18,996 nucleotides of DNA, taken from Microbacteriaceae bacterium (GTDB lineage Bacteria; Actinomycetota; Actinomycetes; Actinomycetales; Microbacteriaceae). Where the stretch lies: assembly GCA_022701925.1 (NCBI GenBank), contig JAKONM010000043.1:1-18996 (forward strand). Direction: 5' to 3'. Made by a program: the position numbers and the translations under genes. The notes beneath the pieces are model-generated. The model saw only the letters and a program-made list of their open reading frames with translations. It did not search any database and had not been told where the DNA came from. This document shows, piece by piece, positions 1 through 6,468 of the stretch. Each line of letters opens with the position of its first letter. Position 1 is the stretch's first letter.

Positions 1-683
1 ACCACTGCATGTCGTTCGAGTACGTCCTGGAGACGTTCCCGATCGACCGCGACGAGGCCTACAACTCCCACGTCGACATCCCGTCGATGGCCGCCAAGGA
101 GGCCTTCGAGGTCGAGTTCATCAAGCGGATGAGCGAGCAGACCCTCGACATCACGACGACGGCCGGCAAGCAGGACTTCGTCCGCAACCTGGTCGCCTAC
201 AACGTGATCCTCGAGGGCATCTGGTTCTACTCGGGCTTCATGGTCGCGCTGTCGTTCCGCCAGCGGAACCTGCTGCGCAACTTCGGCTCGCTGGTCGACT
301 GGATCGTCCGCGACGAGTCGCTGCACCTGAAGTTCGGGATCAACCTGATCCTCACGGTGCTCGAGGAGAACGAGGACCTGCAGACGCCCGAGTTCGCCGA
401 GGAGATCCGGCAGATGATCCTGAACGCCGTCGAGATGGAGGAGCAGTACAACCGCGACCTGCTCCCCGGCGGCATCCTGGGCCTGAACGCCAACTACATC
501 AACCAGTACGTGAAGTACCTGGCGGACCGCCGGCTGGAGGAGCTGGGCTTCGAGGCCGAGTACAAGGTCTCGAACCCGGCGAAGTGGATGGCGACGGCGA
601 ACGACACGCTGCAGCTCGTCAACTTCTTCGAGTCGACCAACACGTCCTACGAGTCGAACGCGTCGGCGGTCTCGAGCCGCTGA
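1..683 (+). CDS. nrdB: Ribonucleoside-diphosphate reductase beta (R2) subunit, class Ic-like, 5' truncated
   Basis: This is the C-terminal two thirds of the R2 subunit, which holds the dimetal site that starts the radical chemistry reducing ribonucleotides to deoxyribonucleotides. The frame is open to the window edge, so the start lies outside; the first full codons read H-C-M-S-F, matching the end of the EAxxH metal-ligand helix. Further ligands are visible in LEGIWFYSGF (Glu) and RDESLHLKFG (Glu and His). From memory, the sequence resembles Chlamydia trachomatis R2 throughout (NLVAYNVILEGIWFYSGF, LLPGGILGL, LADRRLEELG, NPAKWM, NFFE), the R2c group. The residue four after the ligand His, where the radical Tyr sits in class Ia enzymes, is Phe (codon 15-17). 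That is the signature of Mn/Fe class Ic proteins. The tail keeps a Tyr (TSYESN) that could serve radical transfer to the large subunit. The large subunit is presumably upstream, outside the window. Confidence 0.93.
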   Translation, partial: HCMSFEYVLETFPIDRDEAYNSHVDIPSMAAKEAFEVEFIKRMSEQTLDITTTAGKQDFVRNLVAYNVILEGIWFYSGFMVALSFRQRNLLRNFGSLVDWIVRDESLHLKFGINLILTVLEENEDLQTPEFAEEIRQMILNAVEMEEQYNRDLLPGGILGLNANYINQYVKYLADRRLEELGFEAEYKVSNPAKWMATANDTLQLVNFFESTNTSYESNASAVSSR

Positions 684-704
684 CCCGCTCGTCCCCGAGG
701 ACCC

Positions 705-741
705 GCGCCGCCCCTGCCGATCCCGACGGCAGGGGCGGCGC
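705..741 (+). terminator. GC-rich hairpin after nrdB
   Basis: A perfect 15-bp stem (705-719 pairing with 727-741) with a 7-nt loop (ATCCCGA) lies 21 nt after the nrdB stop. There is no T-tract, only a CTCCTCG tail, which is common in high-GC actinobacteria. It is the likely 3' end of the nrdB transcript and separates it from the next gene. Confidence 0.7.
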
Positions 742-806
742 TCCTCGTCCCGGCGATGCGTGCAGCCCGGTCCGGCTCGCAGGCGCCATGTGATCGGATC
801 GGTGCG

Positions 807-1292
807 ATGCGACCGGCGAGCCTGATCCTGGGGGACCAGCACTTCACCCTCCGCCCCGCCGCAGAGGACGACGTGCCGGCGATCGCCGCGCTGCTCGCGG
901 ACGACGCCATCGCCGCCGCCCGGGAGGACCCGGACGACCTGCAGCCCTACCTGGCGGCGTTCCGCGCGGTCGACGCCGACCCCGCGCACCTGCTGCTGGT
1001 GGCGGTGGACCGCGACGGCGGGCTGGCGGGGACGCTGCAGCTGACCCTGCTTCCGGGTCTCTCACGGCACGGCGCCCTGCGCGCGCAGATCGAGGGCGTG
1101 CGGGTGGCTGCGGAGCACCGCGGTGCCGCCCTGGGGTCGACGCTGGTGCGCTGGGCGGCCGACGAGGCGCGGGCGCGCGGCGCGGCGCTGGTGCAGCTGA
1201 CGACCGACCTGCGCCGGGAGGACGCGCAGCGCTTCTACGCGCGCCTCGGCTTCACCGGCTCGCACCTGGGGATGAAGCGCGACCTGACCTGA
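807..1292 (+). CDS. GNAT-family N-acetyltransferase
   Basis: A 161-aa single-domain protein of the Gcn5-related acetyltransferase fold, predicted to move an acetyl group from acetyl-CoA to an amine. The substrate cannot be told from sequence. The N-terminus (FTLRPAAEDDVPAIAALL, residues 13-30) is the usual first strand and helix. VRVAAEHRGAALGSTLV (98-114) is the acetyl-CoA pyrophosphate loop of motif A, in the R-G-x-A/G form. AQRFYARLGF (140-149) is motif B with the conserved Tyr. The ATG at 807 is chosen because homology-like sequence begins right after it; an ATG at 756 would add 17 unlikely residues. No good Shine-Dalgarno is visible. The gene stops 3 nt before the stop of the convergent MFS gene, so the two 3' ends are nearly back to back. 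Confidence 0.88.
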   Translation: MRPASLILGDQHFTLRPAAEDDVPAIAALLADDAIAAAREDPDDLQPYLAAFRAVDADPAHLLLVAVDRDGGLAGTLQLTLLPGLSRHGALRAQIEGVRVAAEHRGAALGSTLVRWAADEARARGAALVQLTTDLRREDAQRFYARLGFTGSHLGMKRDLT

Positions 1293-1295
1293 GCG

Positions 1296-2636
1296 TCAGC
1301 GCACCAGCGCGGGTGCCGCCGCCGGCGCGGTGCGCGGGGCGACGACGACCGCCAGCACCCCGAAGAGCACGGCGAGACCGAACGCCGCGGCGAACGAGCC
1401 GCCGGCGACCAGGGCCGAGAGGACCCCGACGGCCGTGAGCGCCAGCGCGGAGCCGAATCCGTCGCCGATCTGCATCGCGGCGCTGTTGCGCCCCTGCTCC
1501 TGCTCGGTCGACTGGGCGAGCATCGCGGTGCTCACCCGCGGGAACGCGAAGCCGATGCCGAGCCCGGTCACGAGCCACGCGACGACGAGCAGGGGGATCG
1601 GCGCGCCGGACAGCTCGACCGCGCCGACACCGCAGAGCCCGGTCAGGAACGCGGCGGCGCCGATCGTGATGCACCGGCGGTCGGAGAGGCGGGCGGCCAG
1701 CCGCGTCTGCAGCTCCGACCCGGTCGCCCAGCTGACGGCGCCGACGGTGACGATGCCGCCCGCGGCCACGGCCGGGATGCCGCGCAGCTCGATCAGCGAG
1801 TACGGCAGGAAGGCGTCCGCGCAGAGGAACCCGGCGCTGAAGAGCCCGCGGGAGGCGATCAGCGACGGCAGCCCCCGCCCGGCCCGCAGGGTGCCCCGCG
1901 GCAGCAGGGGACGCAGCGCGACGACGGCGACGACCGCGGCGGCGACGGCGAGCGCGGGGCCGGCGCCGGGCACCTGCAGCACCGGCTGCAGGGCCAGCAC
2001 GGAGGCGGCCGCCACCACGGCCCACAGGATGCGCCGTCGCGGCATCGCGGCGCCGGTGCCCGGCATCGGCTGCGTGCGCAGCACCGGCACGAGCAGGCCG
2101 ACGGCCGCCGCCACCAGGGGCAGGATCCCGAGGAACACCCAGTGCCAGGACAGGTACGTCGCGGTGGCTCCGGCGGCGAAGGGCCCGATCAGCGACGGCA
2201 GCACCCAGGCGGCCGCGAGCAGCGCGAACACGCGCGGGTGCATGCGCGCCGGGTAGATGCGGGCCACCAGGACGTAGAGCGCCGCGCCCACCGCGCCGGC
2301 GCCCAGCCCCTGCACGGCGCGCGCCGCCACCAGCACGGGCATCGACCACGCGGCGCCCGCGAGCAGCAGCCCCAGCCCGAACAGCGCGCTGCCCGCGAAG
2401 AGCGGCGGGCGCGGGCCGCTGCGGTCGGCCCAGGCGCCCGCGACCACGGTGCCCAGCACGCCGGTGGCGCTGAAGGCGGAGAAGACCAGCGCGTAGAGGG
2501 CGCCGCCGCCCAGGTCGCGGGCGACCAGCGGCATGGCGGTGGTGACCGCCAGCGCCTCGAAGGCGATCAGGAAGCCGAGCGCGAAGACCCCGACGGTGGT
2601 GACCCGGTAGCGCGGGGAGAAGGCGCCGTCGGTCAC
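1296..2636 (-). CDS. MFS transporter
   Basis: A 446-aa major facilitator superfamily permease with roughly twelve or more hydrophobic helices. It is likely a proton-coupled drug or metabolite exporter of the inner membrane. The loop between TM2 and TM3 carries the motif A pattern GAWADRSGPRP (68-78), and AVQGLGAGAVGAAL resembles the R/A-x-x-Q-G-x-G-A motif of antiporters. The substrate is unknown. The same frame runs far upstream, but transport-like sequence starts at a GTG at 2636 (VTDGAFSPRYRV). This start is supported by a TAGGCT box ending exactly 7 nt before it, the spacing of leaderless transcripts. The gene is divergent from the alpha/beta hydrolase gene and convergent with the GNAT gene. 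Confidence 0.88.
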   Translation of the reverse strand: MTDGAFSPRYRVTTVGVFALGFLIAFEALAVTTAMPLVARDLGGGALYALVFSAFSATGVLGTVVAGAWADRSGPRPPLFAGSALFGLGLLLAGAAWSMPVLVAARAVQGLGAGAVGAALYVLVARIYPARMHPRVFALLAAAWVLPSLIGPFAAGATATYLSWHWVFLGILPLVAAAVGLLVPVLRTQPMPGTGAAMPRRRILWAVVAAASVLALQPVLQVPGAGPALAVAAAVVAVVALRPLLPRGTLRAGRGLPSLIASRGLFSAGFLCADAFLPYSLIELRGIPAVAAGGIVTVGAVSWATGSELQTRLAARLSDRRCITIGAAAFLTGLCGVGAVELSGAPIPLLVVAWLVTGLGIGFAFPRVSTAMLAQSTEQEQGRNSAAMQIGDGFGSALALTAVGVLSALVAGGSFAAAFGLAVLFGVLAVVVAPRTAPAAAPALVR

Positions 2637-2643
2637 TCCGGGA

Positions 2644-2649
2644 AGCCTA
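2644..2649 (-). promoter_or_regulatory. Putative leaderless -10 box for the MFS gene
   Basis: On the minus strand TAGGCT is followed by 7 nt (TCCCGGA) and then the GTG start at 2636. A TAnnnT hexamer at this distance would place the transcription start at the start codon, the usual layout of leaderless genes in Actinomycetota. No clear -35 is seen. Confidence 0.5.
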
Positions 2650-2686
2650 AGGAGGCCGCCTGAGCGGCCCGCTCCAGCACGCCGCC

Positions 2687-2692
2687 TAGCCT
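2687..2692 (+). promoter_or_regulatory. Putative leaderless -10 box for the hydrolase pair
   Basis: TAGCCT is followed by 7 nt (CTGCCGC) and then the GTG at 2700. The spacing is the same as in the divergent MFS promoter 38 nt away, and no Shine-Dalgarno precedes the GTG. This supports both the start choice and leaderless transcription. Confidence 0.5.
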
Positions 2693-2699
2693 CTGCCGC

Positions 2700-3452
2700 G
2701 TGAAGCGGTCGGGCGTGCTGTCGGAGTTCGAGCGCGGCGGCGCGACCCTGCTGGACCGCCGGCACGGCCCCGCCGACGGGACGCCCTTCGTGCTCGTGCA
2801 CGGCATCGGGGTGGGCTGCTCGTACTTCGGCCGCCTGGTGCCGCTGCTCGCCGCGCACGGCACCGTGCACGTCGTCGGGCTGCCGGGCTTCGGGGACGCG
2901 CCCCGGCCCTCCTGGGACCTGACGGTCGAGGAGCACGCCCTGCTGCTCGCCGGATTCCTCGGGACGCTGCCCGGGCCGGCGGTGCTGATCGGCCATTCGA
3001 TGGGGGCGCAGGTGGTGCTGCAGGCGGCCGCGGACGCGCCGGCCGCCGCCCGCTCGCTGGTGCTGATCGGGTCGGTGACGGACCCGGAGGAGCGGACGGC
3101 GCCGATGCAGGCGCTGCGGCTGCTGCAGGACGTGCTGGGGGAGCCGCCGGCGACGAACTGGGCGGTGCTGTCCGAGTACGCGAAGTCGGGCCCGCGCCGC
3201 TACCTGGCGACGCTGCCGTCGATGCTCGAGCACCCGACCGAGGCGGTCGCGCGGCGCGTGCGGGCGCCCGCGCTGGTGCTGCGCGGCGCCGACGACCCGA
3301 TCTGCCGGCTGCCGTGGGCGCGCCGGCTGACCGCGGCCCTGCCGCAGGGGCGGCTGGTGCAGGTGCCCGGCGGTCGTCACGTGGTCATGCACACCCGTCC
3401 GCGCGCGGTGGCGTCCGCCGTCCTGGCCCATCTGCCGCCGGTCCTGCCGTGA
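2700..3452 (+). CDS. Alpha/beta hydrolase
   Basis: A 250-aa alpha/beta-hydrolase-fold enzyme, presumably an esterase or related hydrolase; the substrate is unknown. The oxyanion-hole region is VLVHGIGVG (31-39). The nucleophile is Ser100 in GHSMG. The acid is Asp198 or Asp199 in LRGADDPI, and the catalytic His is His227 in PGGRHVVMH. LPGFGDAPRP (61-70) is the usual G-x-G-x-S/D-x-x-P loop. The GTG at 2700 is preceded by a TAGCCT box at leaderless distance and has no Shine-Dalgarno. The TGA stop overlaps the GTG of a second hydrolase gene (GTGA), so the two form a translationally coupled pair that probably acts in one pathway. Confidence 0.88.
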   Translation: MKRSGVLSEFERGGATLLDRRHGPADGTPFVLVHGIGVGCSYFGRLVPLLAAHGTVHVVGLPGFGDAPRPSWDLTVEEHALLLAGFLGTLPGPAVLIGHSMGAQVVLQAAADAPAAARSLVLIGSVTDPEERTAPMQALRLLQDVLGEPPATNWAVLSEYAKSGPRRYLATLPSMLEHPTEAVARRVRAPALVLRGADDPICRLPWARRLTAALPQGRLVQVPGGRHVVMHTRPRAVASAVLAHLPPVLP

Positions 3453-4129
3453 CGTCGTGGCGGCGGAAGGCGCGGTGGTGGGCGATGGACTACGCCGCCG
3501 CCGTGCGCTGGCAGGTGGGGCCGTTCCTGCACCGGGCGGACCCCGCCGTCTTCCTCGACGGCCGGCCGGGTCTGCGCCCCGTCGTGGTGCTGCCCGGCAT
3601 CTGGGAGTCGTGGCGCTTCCTGCTGCCCCTGATCCGGCGGCTGCACGACGCCGGCCACCCCGTGCACGCCGTGACCGCGCTGCGGGGCAACGGCGCCACC
3701 GTCGACGCGAGCGCCGACCTGGTCGCGGGGTACCTGGCCGATCACGCGCTGCGGGACGTGCTGATCGTCGCGCACAGCAAGGGCGGGCTGATCGGCAAGG
3801 CGCTGATGCTGCGGGGGGACAGCGGGCCGCGGATCACGCGGATGCTGGCGGTCTCGACCCCGTTCTCCGGCTCGGCGTACGCCCGCTGGCTGCTGCTGCC
3901 CGCCCTGCGGGCGTTCTCGCCGAACGACCCGACCACGAGGCGGCTGCTGGCCGAGACGCGCGTCGACGCCCGCATCACCTCCGTCTGGGCCGCCTTCGAT
4001 CCGCACATCCCGGGCGGCTCCCGGCTGGTCGGCGGCACGAACCTGGAGGTCGACGACGGCGGCCACTTCCGGGTGCTGCGGAACCCCGAGGTGCTCGCGG
4101 CGATCGATCGCTTCGCTGCCGAGGGCTGA
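3449..4129 (+). CDS. Alpha/beta hydrolase (lipase/esterase-like), coupled to the preceding gene
   Basis: A 226-aa hydrolase of the alpha/beta fold with a non-canonical nucleophile elbow, AHSKGG (Ser110), as in class 2/PGAP1-like lipases and acyltransferases. The oxyanion region is VVVLPGIWESW (45-55). Plausible acid and base are Asp184 (WAAFDPHIPGG) and His206 (DDGGHF). It has no signal peptide, but the N-terminus is basic with Trp residues (WRRKARWW). The start is taken as the GTG overlapping the previous stop by 4 nt; an ATG at 3485 is the alternative and would remove 12 residues. The protein is distinct in sequence from its neighbour, so this is a pairing of two families rather than a tandem duplication. 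The substrate is not predictable. Confidence 0.82.
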   Translation: MTSWRRKARWWAMDYAAAVRWQVGPFLHRADPAVFLDGRPGLRPVVVLPGIWESWRFLLPLIRRLHDAGHPVHAVTALRGNGATVDASADLVAGYLADHALRDVLIVAHSKGGLIGKALMLRGDSGPRITRMLAVSTPFSGSAYARWLLLPALRAFSPNDPTTRRLLAETRVDARITSVWAAFDPHIPGGSRLVGGTNLEVDDGGHFRVLRNPEVLAAIDRFAAEG

Positions 4130-4223
4130 CCGTCGAGTCATCCCCGGGGCCGCGCGCGGGCCGTCGGCGGGTTTGCATCTCGGGCGGCCGAGGCGCACCA
4201 TCGGAGACGAGGAGGTGGTGCAC

Positions 4224-4280
4224 ATGGCAGATCATTCGATCGCTGGCGGTGCGGCCGCCGCCTCGACCGCCGCGGTCTGA
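4224..4280 (+). CDS. 18-codon ORF with strong RBS, possible leader peptide
   Basis: The ORF encodes MADHSIAGGAAAASTAAV and stops at TGA 4278-4280. It is preceded by one of the best Shine-Dalgarno sequences in the window (GAGGAGGT, about 4209-4216), 7 nt before the ATG. A weak promoter pair TTGCAT (4173-4178) and CACCAT (4196-4201) with a 17-nt spacer would place a transcript start just before the RBS. Thirty-five nt after the stop comes a 14-bp hairpin, then DUF1697. The layout of short ORF, GC hairpin and gene resembles a leader peptide with an attenuator. The peptide is Ala-rich (9 of 18) with no run of a rare amino acid, so the sensed signal is unclear. It could instead be a small secreted or chance ORF. 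I do not recognise it. Confidence 0.45.
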   Translation: MADHSIAGGAAAASTAAV

Positions 4281-4315
4281 GACCGGGACGGGCGAGGCAC
4301 GGCCCCCCGCACCGC

Positions 4316-4345
4316 GCCGGGCGGGACCCGCGGGTCCCGCCCGGC
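4316..4345 (+). terminator. Strong GC hairpin between small ORF and DUF1697 gene
   Basis: A perfect palindromic stem: 4316-4329 (GCCGGGCGGGACCC) pairs with 4332-4345, with essentially only a tight turn between. It is followed by CTTCTCG, a short pyrimidine stretch. It may terminate the small-ORF transcript or act as an attenuator of the downstream gene, whose GTG begins 26 nt after it. Confidence 0.65.
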
Positions 4346-4370
4346 CTTCTCGTGGACTCGGGGAGGCGTC

Positions 4371-4892
4371 GTGCGGTTCGTCGGCCTGCTGCGCGGCGTC
4401 AACGTCGGCGGCGTGCGCTTCGCCATGGCCGACCTGCGCGCGGCGCTGCAGGAGGCCGGGTTCGCGGACGTGCGGACCGTGCTCGCCAGCGGCAACGTCC
4501 TGGCGACCGCGGACGACGACGCGACGGGCGCGGCCCGACGGGTGCGCACCGTCGTCCTCGAGCGGTTCGGGTTCGACGTCGGCGTGGTCGCGGTCGGCCT
4601 CGAGACCGTGCGGGCGGCCGTCGCGGCCCACCCGTTCCCGGTCGACGCCGACCGGCACGCCTACGTCGTCTTCGCGACCGACCCCGCCGACCTCCGGGCC
4701 CTCGCCGACGGGTTCGAGGGCGAGGGCGACGACGAGCGGGTGGCGACGGGCGACGGCGTGCTGCACTGGGAGGTCGCGAAGGGCCGCACCCTCGATTCCG
4801 CGTTCGGCCGGCGTCTGGCGCGCGGCGCCCGCGCCGGCACGGTGACGACCCGCAACCGGAACACGCTCGAGAAGATCCTCGCGGCGGGGTGA
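4371..4892 (+). CDS. DUF1697 family protein
   Basis: A 173-aa protein of the DUF1697 family, recognised from the N-terminus FVGLLRGVNVGG (3-14), the ADLRAALQEAGFADVRTVLASGN block (20-42) with its S-G-N, and the basic end RNRNTLEKI (161-169). The family is widespread in bacteria, is usually about 170-185 aa, and has no established biochemical function that I know of. The GTG start has a good Shine-Dalgarno (GGGGAGG at about 4360-4366). It follows a small ORF and hairpin that may control it, and it converges on mntH with only 17 nt between the two stops. Confidence 0.85.
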   Translation: MRFVGLLRGVNVGGVRFAMADLRAALQEAGFADVRTVLASGNVLATADDDATGAARRVRTVVLERFGFDVGVVAVGLETVRAAVAAHPFPVDADRHAYVVFATDPADLRALADGFEGEGDDERVATGDGVLHWEVAKGRTLDSAFGRRLARGARAGTVTTRNRNTLEKILAAG

Positions 4893-4909
4893 GCGCGTGC
4901 TGTCCGCGG

Positions 4910-6157
4910 TCAGCCGGAGAAGGTGAGCACGATCAGCGCGACGTTCAGCGCCACCACCGCGGTCGCGGCCAGCCAGGCGAGCACGACGACCGGGCGCGGG
5001 TTCGCGGCCCCGCCCATCAGGCGCCGCTGCCCGGTCAGGTGCACCAGGGGGATCAGCACGAAGGGGATGCCGAAGCTGAGGACGACCTGGCTGATGACCA
5101 GCGCCCAGGTCGGGTCGACGCCGACGGCGAGGATCACGAGCCCGGGCACCATGGTCACCAGGCGCCGCGTCGCCAGCGGCACCTGCACCTTCAGCAGGCC
5201 GCCCATGACGACCGACCCCGCGTAGCAGCCGACGGAGGTGGAGGCGAGGCCCGAGGCGAGGAGGCCCACGGCGAAGACGACGCCGATGCCCGCGCCGAGC
5301 GACGAGACGATCGCCGCATGCGCTCCGGCGATCGAGTCGGTGCCTGCGACGCCGCGCAGGCTGGCCGCGGCGAGCAGCAGCATCGCGATGTTCACGGCCC
5401 CGGCGACGACGAGCGCGGAGACCACGTCGACGCGGGTCGCCCGCAGCAGGCGCCGCTGCGTCGGGGCGTCGTGCCCGCTGCCGTGACGGTCGCGCACCAG
5501 TGCGGAGTGCAGGTAGATCGCGTGCGGCATCACCGTGGCGCCGAGCATCGAGGCGGCCAGCAGCACGCTGCCGGGGCCGTCGAACCGGGGCACCAGGCCG
5601 CCGCCCGCCGCCGCCCAGTCGACGGGGCTGACGACCAGCCCGGACAGGAAGCCGATCGCGATGATCGCGAGCAGGCCCACGATCACCGTCTCGAAGGTGC
5701 GCTGACCGCGCCGGGACTGCAGCGCCAGCAGCGCGAAGGACACGGCGCCGACGATCAGCCCGCCGACGACCAGCGGCAGCCCGAACAGCAGGTTCAGCGC
5801 GATGGCGCCGCCGATCAGCTCGGCCACGTCGGTGGCCGCCGCGACCAGCTCGGCCTGCGCCCAGTAGCCGAGCCGCGCCGGTCGCGGCAGCCGCTCGCCC
5901 AGCAGCTCGGGCAGCGTGCGGCCGGTGACGACGCCCAGCTTCGCCGACAGGTACTGCACGAGCACCGCGGTGGCGTTCGCGGCGACCAGCACCCAGACCA
6001 GCAGGTAGCCGTGGTTCGCGCCGGCGGTGAGGTTCGCGGCGACGTTGCCGGGGTCGACGTAGGCGATCGCCGCGACGAAGGCCGGGCCCAGCAGCGCTGC
6101 GCGGCGCAGTCCCGACCGGCGCCGGGGCGCGGCCGACCGCTCGGACACCGCAGTCAT
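4910..6157 (-). CDS. mntH: Nramp-family divalent metal (Mn2+) transporter
   Basis: A 415-aa Nramp protein that imports Mn2+ (and often Fe2+) with protons across the inner membrane. The TM1 signature DPGN is at residues 35-38 (VDPGNVAANLTAG) and the TM6 signature MPH at 210-212 (GATVMPHAIYLHS). Both contribute to the metal site in characterised homologues. About eleven hydrophobic segments are visible and the length is typical. The ATG at 6157 is preferred over an upstream ATG at 6178 because GGAGGTG lies 6 nt before it and a TACTGT box lies further upstream. It is divergent from a DHA2 exporter. Regulation by MntR or a Fur-type repressor would be expected, but I could not identify an operator. 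Confidence 0.92.
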   Translation of the reverse strand: MTAVSERSAAPRRRSGLRRAALLGPAFVAAIAYVDPGNVAANLTAGANHGYLLVWVLVAANATAVLVQYLSAKLGVVTGRTLPELLGERLPRPARLGYWAQAELVAAATDVAELIGGAIALNLLFGLPLVVGGLIVGAVSFALLALQSRRGQRTFETVIVGLLAIIAIGFLSGLVVSPVDWAAAGGGLVPRFDGPGSVLLAASMLGATVMPHAIYLHSALVRDRHGSGHDAPTQRRLLRATRVDVVSALVVAGAVNIAMLLLAAASLRGVAGTDSIAGAHAAIVSSLGAGIGVVFAVGLLASGLASTSVGCYAGSVVMGGLLKVQVPLATRRLVTMVPGLVILAVGVDPTWALVISQVVLSFGIPFVLIPLVHLTGQRRLMGGAANPRPVVVLAWLAATAVVALNVALIVLTFSG

Positions 6158-6468
6158 GGCCCCACCTCCGGGGGGCACAGTAGGACACGCGCGGGCCGCG
6201 GCGGTCCTCCGCGCCGAGCCCGGCGGCGGCGTCCGCGGGATCGGGCCCGCGGCAGCGCGGGGGCCGGCCGCTGCACACCGGGCGACGCTCCTCCGAACGT
6301 CCCGAGAGCCGGGGACCCCCGTCGGACCCCGGTGGAATAGTGGGCATCGGGCCGCGGTTCTCGCGGCTGTACTTCCGTCGGGAGTCCCGGCCGCTCCGGC
6401 CGCTCCTGTCGTCCCGGCTCGTCGCCAGAGCCCGTCAAGGACGTCGCCCTTCGCCTTCTGGAGGACCC
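6158..6468. other. 311-nt divergent intergenic region mntH / DHA2 exporter
   Basis: It holds the mntH promoter and ribosome binding site at its left end. On the right end lies the exporter's Shine-Dalgarno (GGAGG, 6460-6464). A GAATAG/TAGTGG stretch near 6335-6343 could be a -10 for the exporter, giving a leader of about 120 nt, but this is weak. The middle is very GC-rich with many short complementary stretches and no convincing ORF, operator or riboswitch. Confidence 0.4.
6177..6182 (-). promoter_or_regulatory. Putative -10 box of mntH
   Basis: On the minus strand TACTGT (TAnnnT) lies 19 nt upstream of the mntH ATG, with GGAGGTG between. This gives a short leader of about a dozen nucleotides with a usable ribosome binding site. 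No matching -35 hexamer was found. Confidence 0.4.

Noticed and set aside
1252..2349. Alternative open frame on the same strand as the MFS gene
   Set aside because: Arg/Ala/Gly-rich shadow of the transporter; it has no hydrophobic helices.
2650..2656. AAGGAGG as a Shine-Dalgarno for the plus-strand hydrolase gene
   Set aside because: It is about 43 nt from the GTG at 2700, far too distant, and no ORF starts near it.
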